The notes under the pieces: generated by a model
What the model was told of the DNA's origin: nothing
The model's database searches: none
The model's input: only the letters and a program-made list of their open reading frames with translations
Part shown: one piece after another, positions 27,036 through 35,963 of the stretch
Position numbering within the stretch: the first letter of the stretch is position 1
Layout of the letters: the number at the start of each line of letters is the position of its first letter
Assembly (NCBI GenBank): GCA_016342325.1
Contig: JAEINR010000009.1
Location: 1 to 64,000, forward strand
Direction of reading: 5' to 3'
Length of the DNA stretch: 64,000 bases
DNA from: Desulfobacterium sp.
Lineage (GTDB): Bacteria; Desulfobacterota; Desulfobacteria; Desulfobacterales; Desulfobacteraceae
Position numbers and translations under genes: made by a program

Positions 27036-28354
27036 ACCGTTTTTTTGCCATTGTCATTGCCCTTTGCCTTGTCCTGGTGGGTGCCCGGACTGCTTCCTGT
27101 CAGACCCTCACCCTGGACCAGGCCTTTGGGATCGCCCTTTCCGGCAATCCCTCCATCCAGGCGGCTTCCGCACGGATCCACCAGGCCCGGGAGCGGGTGA
27201 AACAGGCCCGGGCCGACTTTTTCCCTACTCTGACCGCAACGGGTAATGCCGAGAGCCGCCGCATGTCGGACACCGCCTTTGCAGATGTCGTCCAGGGAGT
27301 CGACCAGCGGGAGGAGAGCTACGATACCGGCCTCCTTGCCCAATGGACCCTGTTTTCGGGCTTTGAGACCCGGCATCGCCACACCGCGGCCCTGGGGGCT
27401 TTGGACCAGGCGGCCTTTGATCGTGCCGATGTTGAGCGGACCCTGCTTTCTGCTGTTGCCGAGGCCTATTTCAATGCCCAGCTCGCCTTGAAAAACCGGG
27501 CCATTGCCCAGGCAGACAAGGTGTTCAACCAGCGCCAGGCCGTGGATGCAGACCTCAAGGAAAAGGCCGGGACAGGGTCGTTGAGTGACTTTCTCAATTT
27601 CCAGATCAAGGTCAACGCGGCCCAGAGCAATATCGAATCCGCGGCGTACGGTTATGGGGTGGCATTGTCAACCCTGGCCCAACTCATGGGCGGGGATGAT
27701 CTCCATGGGACGCTGTTTGAGCCGGCCGCCCTCACCCCGGAACAGGGGGCTGAAATGGACCTTCCCGACTTGGGCAAGCTGTCCGGGCTGGCCCTTTTCA
27801 CCCGGCCGGACATCAAATACAGGCAAAAGGCCGTTGAGGTGGCCCGGGAAAATCTGGCGGCTGCAAGATCGGGGTATTGGCCGACCATCACCCTTAATGC
27901 CGTTGTTGCTGCCCAGCGAACAGGAAAGAGCCGCTTTCAGTCCGACGACATCGGCGACAGGGTTTCCCTTGGGGTCGTCTGCCCCCTTTTTAAAGGCGGC
28001 GGGACACGGGCAGGGGTGGGCGTGGCCCTGGCCGTAAAAGCAGAGGCTGAAAAGCGGTTGAAGGGCATTGAAATTGAGGTGGTGGCTGGTGTGAGAACGG
28101 CCTGCCTCACCGTTGTGTCCGCCCAGAATCAGCTTCGGTTGCAGCGGGAGAGAGCCCGGCTGGTCAAGGAGAACCGGGATCTTGTGGAACAGGAGTATCT
28201 GTCGGGCCAGGTCTCCCTGGTTCGCCTCAACGAGGCCCAGAAGGAGCTGACAACGGCCGAGGGCAACCTTGCCCTTTCCCTTGTTGCCCTTCACCGGGCG
28301 TGGTTCCGCCTCAAGGCCGCCACCGGCACCATCGGGAAAAACACTGTTCCTTGA
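27032..28354 (+). CDS. TolC-family outer membrane efflux protein
   Basis: 440 residues with a cleavable signal peptide (FFAIVIALCLVLVGARTASC then QTLTLDQA). Two TolC-type repeats of coiled helices and beta strands are seen: ALSGNPSIQAASARIHQARERVKQARADFFPTL-style helix 1, and a second half around AVEVARENLAAARSGYWPTI. It should trimerise into the outer-membrane duct of the pump. The cysteine near position 21 is at the signal end, so a lipoprotein form is possible but the lipobox is poor. ATGA overlap with the permease gene. Confidence 0.93.
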   Translation: MNRFFAIVIALCLVLVGARTASCQTLTLDQAFGIALSGNPSIQAASARIHQARERVKQARADFFPTLTATGNAESRRMSDTAFADVVQGVDQREESYDTGLLAQWTLFSGFETRHRHTAALGALDQAAFDRADVERTLLSAVAEAYFNAQLALKNRAIAQADKVFNQRQAVDADLKEKAGTGSLSDFLNFQIKVNAAQSNIESAAYGYGVALSTLAQLMGGDDLHGTLFEPAALTPEQGAEMDLPDLGKLSGLALFTRPDIKYRQKAVEVARENLAAARSGYWPTITLNAVVAAQRTGKSRFQSDDIGDRVSLGVVCPLFKGGGTRAGVGVALAVKAEAEKRLKGIEIEVVAGVRTACLTVVSAQNQLRLQRERARLVKENRDLVEQEYLSGQVSLVRLNEAQKELTTAEGNLALSLVALHRAWFRLKAATGTIGKNTVP

Positions 28355-28406
28355 CGTTCATGGTGACATGGTCTCAACAAGGGAAGCGTCCCCCATATAA
28401 AACAAT

Positions 28407-28434
28407 TTGACTTCCCAGGGGCAGTGGCTATAAA
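28407..28434 (+). promoter_or_regulatory. promoter for Hpt-PP2C-kinase module
   Basis: TTGACT (28407-28412), 16-base spacer, TATAAA (28429-28434). It lies between the TolC gene and the Hpt gene and suggests that the signalling module is transcribed separately from the pump. Confidence 0.55.
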
Positions 28435-28482
28435 ATGAGGACGTCTTTGTTGACATAAATCCCATCAAATACAGGAGATCCC

Positions 28483-28803
28483 ATGGACTTTAAGGCAATG
28501 GCTTCAAACCTTGGCATTGGCGAGGCGGATTTTCTTGAACTGGCAGCGCTCCTGGTGGTCACCTCCCTCTCGGATCTTGCCGCCCTTGAAAAGGGCCTTG
28601 CCCAGGGCAGCCCGGATCCCATTGCCCATGCCGCCCACTCCATCAAGGGCGCAGCCGGAAATCTCGGGTTTGCCGATATCGCAGCCATTGCATCGGAAAT
28701 GGAAACCCTGGCCGGCAAGGGAGAGTTTGATCCGATCAACGCCAGGGCAAATGCCCTGCGCCAGGGCCTTGACGCCATCAACATGGCCATGGACAGGAGG
28801 TAA
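28483..28803 (+). CDS. Hpt (histidine phosphotransfer) domain protein
   Basis: 106 residues, essentially a single four-helix Hpt domain. The phospho-accepting histidine lies in PIAHAAHSIKGAAGNLGFADI near residue 47. Such proteins shuttle phosphate between receiver domains in phosphorelays. GGAGA precedes the ATG. The next gene, carrying a receiver, starts six bases downstream, so this protein probably exchanges phosphate with it. Hybrid kinases that could feed it include the one at 12.7 kb, but no pairing is shown by sequence. Confidence 0.9.
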   Translation: MDFKAMASNLGIGEADFLELAALLVVTSLSDLAALEKGLAQGSPDPIAHAAHSIKGAAGNLGFADIAAIASEMETLAGKGEFDPINARANALRQGLDAINMAMDRR

Positions 28804-28809
28804 ACGACC

Positions 28810-29931
28810 ATGGAAGCAACCCAGCCCTTTACCATCCTGGCGGTGGATGATAACCCGGTGAACCTGACGCTCATGAAAATGATTCTCTCCAAGGAGGGGT
28901 ATCGGGTGATTACGGCCCCTGGCGGGCCCAGGGCCAGGGCCCTCAGCGTGGCGGAGAAACCCGATCTCATTCTTCTGGACATCCAGATGCCGGGGGAGGA
29001 CGGGTTTGAGGTGATCCGCTTCTTGAAAGAAAATCCTGCCACAGGTGGAATACCGGTCATTTTTCTCACCAGTGAGAAGGAGATCGATTCAAAACTCAAG
29101 GGGTTTGATCTCGGGGCCGTGGATTATATCACCAAGCCGTTTAATCGCCGTGAAATGCTTGCCAGGGTCGGGATTCACCTCAAGCTCTCCATTGCCACCA
29201 ACTCGCTTATCGCGGAGCAGGCCCGGAAACTCAGGCAGATCACCGAAGCCCAGAACGCCATGCTTCCCCTTGCCGAAGAGTTTCCAAACGCACGGTTCGG
29301 GGTCTACTACAAGGCCCTTGAGGAGGCCGGGGGCGATTTCTATGATATCTTGGAAATCTCGGACCAGATCACCGGCTATTTTGTGGCCGATTTTTCCGGC
29401 CACGATATTAAGACCAGTTATATGACCGCCGCCCTCAAGGCGCTGCTGGCCCAGAACTGCAGTCCGGTCTACTCGCCCCTGGAGAGCATGAAGATGATCA
29501 ACGATGTGCTGGTGGAGATCCTTACGGACGGCAAGTACCTCACGGCCTGCTATGTCTGGTTGAACCGGAGCACGGGCCGGCTTCGCATCATCAGCGCAGG
29601 CCACCCGCCGGTGGTCCATATCCCCAAGGGCAAGGATCCCGAGGTGATACGGGTGGATGGGGATATCCTGGGCATGTTCACGGATGCCCGGTTCGGCATC
29701 CACCGCATCCGGGTGGCACCGGGGGACAGGCTCTTTATCTACTCGGACGGCCTGGTGGAGTCGGTTAAGCAGAAGATTCCCTGGGCCACCGGCGCCGAAA
29801 GCCTGGTTGAAAAGTTCAAGGAGATCAGGGCGGTGCCCTATGGTGATGCCCCCGTCGCCCTGATGGAAACCATCTTTGACAAGGGAGACGTTCCCGAGGA
29901 TGATGTTGTCGTACTCTGCGTGGAGGTGTGA
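28810..29931 (+). CDS. receiver-domain PP2C-type (SpoIIE/RsbU-like) phosphatase
   Basis: 373 residues. N-terminal receiver: ILAVDDNPVNLTLMKMIL, phosphoacceptor in LILLDIQMPGEDGFEV, and YITKPF. A short coiled helix links to a SpoIIE/PP2C phosphatase: EAGGDFYDILE, VADFSGHDIKTSY, FIYSDGLVES and DDVVVLCVEV supply the metal-binding aspartates. RsbU-like enzymes dephosphorylate an anti-sigma-factor antagonist. The GGAGG ribosome-binding site overlaps the Hpt stop. Paired with the RsbW-like kinase three bases downstream, it forms a partner-switching input module, though no STAS antagonist gene is present here. Confidence 0.92.
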   Translation: MEATQPFTILAVDDNPVNLTLMKMILSKEGYRVITAPGGPRARALSVAEKPDLILLDIQMPGEDGFEVIRFLKENPATGGIPVIFLTSEKEIDSKLKGFDLGAVDYITKPFNRREMLARVGIHLKLSIATNSLIAEQARKLRQITEAQNAMLPLAEEFPNARFGVYYKALEEAGGDFYDILEISDQITGYFVADFSGHDIKTSYMTAALKALLAQNCSPVYSPLESMKMINDVLVEILTDGKYLTACYVWLNRSTGRLRIISAGHPPVVHIPKGKDPEVIRVDGDILGMFTDARFGIHRIRVAPGDRLFIYSDGLVESVKQKIPWATGAESLVEKFKEIRAVPYGDAPVALMETIFDKGDVPEDDVVVLCVEV

Positions 29932-29934
29932 CAT

Positions 29935-30375
29935 ATGTCCCACATATTTGATCACTTTGTTACCGAGGAATCTGTGACCGTCACCTTTAGTTCGAGCCTG
30001 GAAAACATCGACCGCACCTGCGACGAGGTCGGAGGCTTCCTGAAACAGGGCTTCAAGGAGATGGAGGAGCACTTCTTTGCCATCAAGCTTGTGATGCGGG
30101 AGGCCCTCACCAATGCCGTCCGCCACGGCAACCGGCTCGATCCGGGCAAACGGGTGAATTTTTTTCTTGAAATCGACCAGGCCCGCTCCATCCGCATGGT
30201 GATCGAGGACCAGGGCGATGGGTTTGACTGGCAAAGGGCGCGCCAGCGTCCTCCCAATGAGGACGATGACCATGGCCGGGGTCTTGTCATCATGACCGCC
30301 TACTTCTCCTCCTGCGGATACAACCGAAAAGGGAATCGACTGATTCTCGAAAAAAGACTCTCTCCTCTGATTTAA
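29935..30375 (+). CDS. RsbW-like ATP-binding serine kinase / anti-sigma factor
   Basis: 146 residues of the GHKL type: N box in VMREALTNAVRHGNRLDPGK, G1 in EDQGDGFDWQ, and G2 in DDHGRGLVIMTAY. These match stand-alone RsbW/SpoIIAB-type kinases, which phosphorylate a STAS antagonist or hold a sigma factor or other target. GGAGGTG just inside the preceding gene serves the ATG. Last gene of the three-gene module. Its target is unknown and need not be a sigma factor. Confidence 0.88.
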   Translation: MSHIFDHFVTEESVTVTFSSSLENIDRTCDEVGGFLKQGFKEMEEHFFAIKLVMREALTNAVRHGNRLDPGKRVNFFLEIDQARSIRMVIEDQGDGFDWQRARQRPPNEDDDHGRGLVIMTAYFSSCGYNRKGNRLILEKRLSPLI

Positions 30376-30393
30376 CCGTTTCCCCACACACTC

Positions 30394-30425
30394 CTAATCG
30401 TTCTCTAACAGAATCCAGGTAGATT
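30394..30425 (+). promoter_or_regulatory. candidate Pho box and -10 element for pstS
   Basis: CTAATC (30394-30399), five bases, CTAACA (30405-30410), nine bases, TAGATT (30420-30425). The 11-base repeat period and the nine-base gap to the -10 are the same as in the phoB upstream region, which argues for a shared PhoB site. Confidence 0.55.
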
Positions 30426-30474
30426 CTCCCCCATGGATTCAATTAAACTACATCTGAAACTAAAAGGAGAAACC

Positions 30475-31290
30475 ATGAAAAACCCTATTAAAACGGGCGT
30501 TGTTGCCCTGTGTCTTACCGTTGCGGCGGCATGCCCGGCCCTTGGCGAGGCGCTTGTCCTGAAAGGTTCCACAACTGTTCTTCCCATTGCCCAGAAGGTG
30601 GCGGAGTCCTATATGAAGCTCCATCCTGCTGTGAAGATCTCCCTTTCCGGGGGCGGTTCCAGCAACGGCATCAAGGCCATTGTGGACGGCACCGCCGATA
30701 TCGGCAATGCCTCCCGCTTTATCAAGTCAAAGGAGATTAAGCTGGCCACTGCCAAGGGGATCTATCCCGTGCCCCACAGGATCGCTTTAGATTGTATCGT
30801 ACCGGTGGTTAATGCCCGGAACCCGGTGGCCGATCTCTCCACAGACCAGCTCAAGGAGATCTATCTTGGCAAGATCAAGAATTGGAAAGAGGTGGGCGGG
30901 GCCGACCAGAAGATCGTGGTCATCTCCAGGGACACCTCCTCCGGCACCTTTGAGGTGTGGGAAAAGCTTGTGATGAAAAAAGCCAGGGTCATTCCCAGCG
31001 CCCTCACCGTTCCCTCCAACGGCGGCCTGGTCCAGGCCGTGGCAACCACCCCCGGCGCCCTCGGTTATATTGCTCTTGGATATCTAAACGATGATATCAA
31101 GGCCTTGAGCGTCAACCAGGTGCCGGGTACCCCCGATACCACCCGAAACGGCCTTTACCCGATCTCCCGTCCTTTGTTCATGTTTACCAACGGATGGATC
31201 ACGGGACGCACCGCTGACTTCATGAACTATCTGTTGTCGAAAAAAGGTCAGCAGCTGGTTGAGGAAGCGGGAAGCATTCCGGTCTACTAA
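30475..31290 (+). CDS. pstS: phosphate ABC transporter substrate-binding protein PstS
   Basis: 271 residues from ATG 30475, set by AAGGAG and the start of a signal peptide (VVALCLTVAAACPALGEA). The mature protein has LVLKGSTTVLPIAQKVAESYM and LSGGGSSNGIKAIVDGTADIG near the phosphate pocket, then DTSSGTFEVWEKLVM. It captures phosphate in the periplasm and hands it to PstCA. A long hairpin gap separates it from pstC, as expected if pstS is made in excess of the rest. A candidate Pho box lies upstream. Confidence 0.95.
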   Translation: MKNPIKTGVVALCLTVAAACPALGEALVLKGSTTVLPIAQKVAESYMKLHPAVKISLSGGGSSNGIKAIVDGTADIGNASRFIKSKEIKLATAKGIYPVPHRIALDCIVPVVNARNPVADLSTDQLKEIYLGKIKNWKEVGGADQKIVVISRDTSSGTFEVWEKLVMKKARVIPSALTVPSNGGLVQAVATTPGALGYIALGYLNDDIKALSVNQVPGTPDTTRNGLYPISRPLFMFTNGWITGRTADFMNYLLSKKGQQLVEEAGSIPVY

Positions 31291-31348
31291 CTTGCAAGCA
31301 ACCTGCAAGATGTGGTGGGGTTGAAAAGATAGAACGCTTTCTCAACCC
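31291..31348 (+). other. two hairpins between pstS and pstC
   Basis: CTTGCA/TGCAAG (31291-31309) directly after the pstS stop, then GGGTTGA (31318-31324) with TCAACCC (31342-31348) extended by AAAG/CTTT. Neither is followed by a clear U run. They may stabilise the pstS message or reduce read-through into pstCAB; this is inferred from position. Confidence 0.5.
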
Positions 31349-31457
31349 TTGACCTGTCTTTTCCTTAACCTGGGTAAACCCTAATCAGAGCGGTTCCCTG
31401 ATTCCCCTGGTAAAATAATAGGAAAATCAAAGCAAAGAACCTAACGGAAATTCTATC

Positions 31458-32345
31458 TTGAAACAGCAAACTATTGAGACGCTTGTGCGGTGGGCCTTTA
31501 TGGCGGTGGCCCTTTTCTCTATCACCGCATTGTGCCTGATCATGCTCTTTCTCGTGTTTGAGGGGGTTCCCATCCTCAAGCATGTGTCGTTAAAAGAGTT
31601 TGTCTTCGGTCTTTACTGGTACCCCACCTCTGACCCGGCCGATTTCGGCATCTTCCCCCTGGTCGTGGGCTCGTTCCTGGTGACCCTTCTTTCCGGGGTG
31701 GTCTCGATCCCCCTGGGGGTGATGACGGCCCTTTATCTTGCGGAGATCGCATCCGGGCGAACGGCCGAGATCGTCAAACCCATGGTGGAACTCATGGCCT
31801 CCATGCCCTCGGTGGTGATCGGGTTTTTCGGCATGGTGGTGGTGGCCCCCTTTATCCAGAAAACCTTTGATATCCCCGTGGGCCTCAACCTGTTCAACGC
31901 CTCCCTGATGCTGGCCTTCATGTCCATCCCCACCATCTGCAGCATCTCGGAGGATGCCATCTTCAGTGTGCCCCAGGCGTTGAAGGAGGCCTCCTTTGCC
32001 CTGGGGGCCACCCATCTTGAGACCATTGTCCGGGTGATTGTCCCCGCATCCATCTCAGGCATCTGCACGGCGGTCATCCTGGGAATGTCCCGGGCCATCG
32101 GCGAAACCATGGTGGTGCTCATGGTGGCAGGGGGCGCTGCCATGATTCCGGGGTCCCTGTTTGATCCGGTCCGGCCCATGCCAGCCAGCATTGCTGCAGA
32201 GATGGCCGAGGCCCCCTTTGGCAGCGAACATTACCATGCGCTTTTTGCCACAGGCCTTGTGCTCTTTGCCTTTACTTTTGTTTTCAACCTGGTCGCCGAT
32301 TATATTTCCCATCGATTTCGGCAGACAGGGGAGGCGTCGCTATAA
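31458..32345 (+). CDS. pstC: phosphate ABC transporter permease PstC
   Basis: 295 residues with about six membrane helices, starting with MAVALFSITALCLIMLFLVFE. The conserved cytoplasmic coupling loop is EASFALGATHLETIVRVIVPAS, the typical EAA motif for contact with PstB. MGFFG-like and GLNLFNASLMLAFMSIPTI helices follow family order. The start codon is TTG at 31458 with a weak ribosome-binding site; an ATG 14 codons in would cut the first helix. pstA begins two bases after the stop. Confidence 0.94.
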   Translation: MKQQTIETLVRWAFMAVALFSITALCLIMLFLVFEGVPILKHVSLKEFVFGLYWYPTSDPADFGIFPLVVGSFLVTLLSGVVSIPLGVMTALYLAEIASGRTAEIVKPMVELMASMPSVVIGFFGMVVVAPFIQKTFDIPVGLNLFNASLMLAFMSIPTICSISEDAIFSVPQALKEASFALGATHLETIVRVIVPASISGICTAVILGMSRAIGETMVVLMVAGGAAMIPGSLFDPVRPMPASIAAEMAEAPFGSEHYHALFATGLVLFAFTFVFNLVADYISHRFRQTGEASL

Positions 32346-32347
32346 AC

Positions 32348-33202
32348 ATGAACAGGAGAAATATTGTTCAGACCATTGGATTCGTTTTGCTGAGAAGCGC
32401 GGCCCTGATCAACGGGACCGCCCTTGCCGTCATTGTCTGGTTCATGGTCTCCAGGGGGTGGCGGGCCATTTCATGGTCGTTCTTGACCCAGGCGCCCACG
32501 GATTCCATGACCCGGGGGGGCATCCTTCCCTGCATCGTGGGCACGGTCTGTCTCATGGGGATCGCCGTTGCGGTGGCCCTGCCCGTGGGGGTGGCCTCGG
32601 CCATCTATCTCAATGAGTATGCTGCCCAGGGGACGTTTGTGCGGATCATCCGCCTGGGTATTAACAACCTTGCCGGTGTGCCGTCCGTGGTGTTCGGCCT
32701 GTTCGGTCTGGCCTTTTTCTGCATTATCCTGAAAATGGGGGTCTCCATCCTGGCCGGTGGCCTTACTTTAGGACTCATGACCCTGCCGGTGATCATCGGC
32801 ACCTCGGAAGAGGCCTTGAAATCCGTGCCCCAGACCTATCGGGAGGCTTCCCTGGGGCTGGGGGCCACCAAATGGCAGACCATTTACAGGGTGGTGTTGC
32901 CCTCGGCCTTCCCCGGCATCATCACCGGCGGGATTCTCGGTTTGAGCCGGGCCGCAGGGGAGACCGCGCCCATCATGTACACGGGGGCGGTGTTTTTCAC
33001 CCCGGACCTTCCCGGCTCCCTGTTTGACGCGGTCATGGCCCTGCCCTACCACATCTATGTGCTGGCAACGGCGGGAACAAACATCGCGGCCACCCGGCCG
33101 CTTCAGTACGGCACCGCCCTTGTGCTCATCCTCCTGGTATTTGGAATGAACCTTGGCGCCATCATCCTTCGTACGCGAATCAGAAAAAAAATGAGGTTAT
33201 AA
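32348..33202 (+). CDS. pstA: phosphate ABC transporter permease PstA
   Basis: 284 residues, again six helices, with the EAA coupling loop [28 protein letters not shown] and conserved [10 protein letters not shown]-like and [12 protein letters not shown] segments. It pairs with PstC to form the inner-membrane channel. The stop TAA shares its last base with the ATG of pstB (33200-33204). [15 protein letters not shown] near the C-terminal third is typical of PstA. Confidence 0.94.
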   Translation: MNRRNIVQTIGFVLLRSAALINGTALAVIVWFMVSRGWRAISWSFLTQAPTDSMTRGGILPCIVGTVCLMGIAVAVALPVGVASAIYLNEYAAQGTFVRIIRLGINNLAGVPSVVFGLFGLAFFCIILKMGVSILAGGLTLGLMTLPVIIGTSEEALKSVPQTYREASLGLGATKWQTIYRVVLPSAFPGIITGGILGLSRAAGETAPIMYTGAVFFTPDLPGSLFDAVMALPYHIYVLATAGTNIAATRPLQYGTALVLILLVFGMNLGAIILRTRIRKKMRL

Positions 33203-33963
33203 TGGAGAGCAGCACTAAAATGCACACAAAGGGACTGGATTTTTACTACAACGACGCCCAGGCCCTCTATGACATATCACTTGAATTTCCCCAGAACAGG
33301 GTCACGGCCCTCATCGGGCCGTCCGGGTGCGGCAAGAGTACCTTTCTTCGGTGTCTCAACCGGATGAACGACCTTATCCCCAAAACCCGGGCCAAAGGGG
33401 AGATCATGCTGGAAAACATGGACGTGTTTGATCCTGCCCTGGACGTGGTGTCGTTGCGGCGGCGGGTGGGAATGGTGTTCCAGAAACCCAATCCCTTTCC
33501 CAAGACCATTTTTGAAAATATCGCCTATGGCATGCGGGTCAACGGCGTCAGGGACAAGGCGCTCATCGCGGAAAGGGTGGAGACAAGCCTCAGGCAGGCC
33601 GCCATCTGGGAGGAGGTCAAGGACCGACTCAACGAATCGGCCCTGGGCCTTTCCGGCGGCCAGCAGCAACGACTCTGCATCGCCCGGGCCCTTGCCGTGG
33701 AACCCGAGGTGCTGCTCATGGACGAACCAGCCTCGGCCCTGGATCCCATTGCCACCCAGAAGATAGAGGAGCTGATCATCAGCCTCTCCAAGGCGCTGAC
33801 CATCATCATCGTTACCCATAATATGCAGCAGGCTGCACGGGTGTCGGACATCACGGCTTTTTTCTACATGGGAAAACTGATCGAGGTAAACAATACGGAC
33901 ACCCTGTTTACCAAGCCCGAATTAAAACAGACGGAAGATTACATCACAGGCCGGTTCGGCTAA
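33202..33963 (+). CDS. pstB: phosphate ABC transporter ATPase PstB
   Basis: 253 residues. Walker A is GPSGCGKST, the signature is [17 protein letters not shown], Walker B is [13 protein letters not shown], and the switch histidine is in [15 protein letters not shown]. The PstB-specific [12 protein letters not shown] and [17 protein letters not shown] are present. It powers PstCA by ATP hydrolysis. GAGG-type ribosome-binding sequence lies in the end of pstA. phoU follows after nine bases. Confidence 0.97.
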   Translation: MESSTKMHTKGLDFYYNDAQALYDISLEFPQNRVTALIGPSGCGKSTFLRCLNRMNDLIPKTRAKGEIMLENMDVFDPALDVVSLRRRVGMVFQKPNPFPKTIFENIAYGMRVNGVRDKALIAERVETSLRQAAIWEEVKDRLNESALGLSGGQQQRLCIARALAVEPEVLLMDEPASALDPIATQKIEELIISLSKALTIIIVTHNMQQAARVSDITAFFYMGKLIEVNNTDTLFTKPELKQTEDYITGRFG

Positions 33964-33972
33964 GGAGATACC

Positions 33973-34626
33973 ATGGCAGGCAATCTGCAAAAAGAGATCA
34001 ACAAGATTAAGAAAAACATCCTTTCTTTAGGATCCATGGCGGAGGACCGGTTCAAGAAGGCTGTCCATGCGCTCAAGACAAACGATACCACCCTCGCCCG
34101 GGAGATCATTGCGTCGGACGTGGAGATCGATGAACTCGAGGTGGAGGTGGAGGAGGAATGCCTCAAGATTCTGGCCCTGTACCAACCCGTTGCCATCGAC
34201 CTTCGATTCCTCATCGTGGTGGTAAAGATCAACAACGACCTTGAGCGGGTGGCGGATCTTGCCGCTAACATCGCCCGCAGGATCAAGACCGTTTCGGGAA
34301 CAGGTACCGGCCAGTACCGATATGACTATGCCCCCATGGCCGAGAAGACCGGCCTGATGCTCAAGATGAGTCTGGATGCCTTGGTGGGCATGGATGCCGA
34401 CATGGCGGACCGTGTCATCCTCATGGACAAGGAGGTCAATGAGATGCGAAACCAGGCCTATGATGCCATGAAAACCGCCATCCTCAAGGCGCCGGAGCAG
34501 GTGGGCCAGACCATCAACCTCTATCTTATCTCACGGCACATGGAGCGGATCGGGGACCATGCCACCAACATTGCCGAGGAGGTGATTCATCTGATCCGGG
34601 GAAAGATCGTCCGCCACGGGATTTAG
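33973..34626 (+). CDS. phoU: phosphate transport regulator PhoU
   Basis: 217 residues built of two PhoU three-helix repeats. The metal-binding motif ExxxD appears as DVEIDELEVEVEEECLKILALYQPVAIDLR and again near HMERIGDHATNIAEEVI. PhoU links Pst transport state to PhoR and keeps the Pho regulon off when phosphate is abundant. GAGATACC precedes the ATG. Last gene of the pst operon; a 40-base tandem duplication lies between it and the convergent diguanylate cyclase. Confidence 0.95.
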   Translation: MAGNLQKEINKIKKNILSLGSMAEDRFKKAVHALKTNDTTLAREIIASDVEIDELEVEVEEECLKILALYQPVAIDLRFLIVVVKINNDLERVADLAANIARRIKTVSGTGTGQYRYDYAPMAEKTGLMLKMSLDALVGMDADMADRVILMDKEVNEMRNQAYDAMKTAILKAPEQVGQTINLYLISRHMERIGDHATNIAEEVIHLIRGKIVRHGI

Positions 34627-34628
34627 CG

Positions 34629-34708
34629 TATTGTGCTGATTCTCCGAGACCTTCAAGTACCGATCGCTTATTGTGCCGATTCTCCGGGGCCTTCCAGTGC
34701 CGTCAACT
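34629..34708. repeat. imperfect 40-base tandem duplication
   Basis: Two adjacent copies, 34629-34668 and 34669-34708, both beginning TATTGTG(C/C)-GATTCTCCG and carrying CCTTC-AGT-CCG, with a few differences. The second copy runs over the last codons of the convergent cyclase gene. No hairpin typical of a terminator is obvious. Confidence 0.7.
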
Positions 34709-35737
34709 TACCTGCTGATCTTCCGTGACCACCCGGTTGCGGCCACCTTCTTTTGCCGCATACAGGGCTGTGTCTGCCCGCTTGATCATGGCGGTTTCAG
34801 ACTCAGGGGGTCGGAACTGGGAGATGCCCAGGGAGATGGTGATCCTGCCCATGGAGCGCCCTGACTCCTTGTGCTTCCATTCTTGGTCCGCAAGGAGTTT
34901 CCGGATGCTCTCGGCAACCGCCCGGGCCTGTTCCAGTTCGGTGTCAGGAAGCATGATGATGAACTCTTCACCACCGAACCTTGCGGGTGTGTCCTTGCCC
35001 TTGATCTGCTGTTTTAGTATGTTGGCAAAGGCCTTGAGGATGCTGTCCCCCACAAGGTGGCCAAAGGTGTCGTTAATGCGCTTGAAGTGGTCGAGATCGA
35101 TCATGATGATGGAAAAGGGGGCTTGGGACGCCAGACACGCATCCATGGCACTGTGCAGCCGTTCTTCAAAGCCCCGCCGGTTCAATAGACCGGTCAGGGT
35201 GTCTGTCTTTGCTTCCTGTCTGGATTGCTCAAGTTGCTTGCGAAGGCTGGCAAGCTCCTCAGAGGAGGAGGTCATGCGGCCCTGGAGATGCTTTCCGGAC
35301 TGCACAAGGCCCTTTGCCTCCTGGATCATATGCTCCACGGCAGCACTGAGGGCCTCGAGATCCTCGGTTTTGTCCAGTTCCTTGGCAAGGGTCTCGAGCC
35401 GTTGGCCATGGCCTGCCAGATCCCCCTTGGTGTCAATGACATAGCGGGAGATATCGGTGAGGATCCCTTTTACTTCTTTGAGCAGTTTTCCCGTGAGGGT
35501 TTTGTCTTTGTCGGCGATGTATGCCTGGTAGAATTCCTTGACCGTGGAAACGTCGATCGGTTTTTTATTCTTTATGGTATGGTCGATGGCTTTTTTAAGT
35601 GGCGGGTTTTTTCCCGAAATATACTCGTACCATACGGAATAGCAGGTGGGGTCGGCCGGTAGATTGTACTTGGTGATGATGCCAAGGGTCAGTCTCAAGT
35701 ACTCTCCGGCCTGGTCTCTACTTTCGCTGTAGTACAT
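34703..35737 (-). CDS. diguanylate cyclase (GGDEF domain)
   Basis: 344 residues from the ATG at 35735-35737, preferred because GAGGA lies eight bases upstream; two further in-frame ATGs lie upstream. The N-terminal 180 residues are helical, with a long coiled segment (TSSSEELASLRKQLEQSRQEA), and no membrane helix or known sensor. The GGDEF domain has TDTLTGLLNRRGFEERL, IDLDHFKRINDTFGHLVGD and the active site ARFGGEEFIIMLP. The usual upstream RxxD inhibitory site is not obvious. It should make cyclic di-GMP from GTP. Divergent from phoB, sharing its 230-base control region. Confidence 0.92.
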   Translation of the reverse strand: MYYSESRDQAGEYLRLTLGIITKYNLPADPTCYSVWYEYISGKNPPLKKAIDHTIKNKKPIDVSTVKEFYQAYIADKDKTLTGKLLKEVKGILTDISRYVIDTKGDLAGHGQRLETLAKELDKTEDLEALSAAVEHMIQEAKGLVQSGKHLQGRMTSSSEELASLRKQLEQSRQEAKTDTLTGLLNRRGFEERLHSAMDACLASQAPFSIIMIDLDHFKRINDTFGHLVGDSILKAFANILKQQIKGKDTPARFGGEEFIIMLPDTELEQARAVAESIRKLLADQEWKHKESGRSMGRITISLGISQFRPPESETAMIKRADTALYAAKEGGRNRVVTEDQQVS

Positions 35738-35869
35738 TGTTCGATCCTCGCATGGGGTGGAGTGGTTAAGGGGTTTCATTTCACAGCCTTTTTCGTTTGT
35801 CAAGGATATAACGTGATTTCTATGGTGCAAATTACGCTTTATGGAAAATAATAGGGTTTGAATAGAATA

Positions 35870-35901
35870 TTAACAAAATGCTAACATGGCTCTGGTATAG
35901 C
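35870..35901 (+). promoter_or_regulatory. candidate Pho box and -10 element for phoB
   Basis: TTAACA (35870-35875), AAATG, CTAACA (35881-35886), nine bases, TATAGC (35896-35901). Seven-base half-sites with a four-base AT-rich spacer give the 11-base period of PhoB boxes. Layout and spacing match the pstS upstream site, implying autoregulation of phoBR. Confidence 0.58.
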
Positions 35902-35963
35902 AGGTGTAATGTTCCTGACCCGGATGTATGGGGTCGGGCCACAGCCAAATAAAGGGAAGCAAT

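Noticed and set aside
31340-31400. Possible Pho box before pstC (TTAACC, TAAACC and CTAATC)
   Set aside because: The half-sites do not keep the 11-base period or the nine-base gap to a -10 seen at pstS and phoB.
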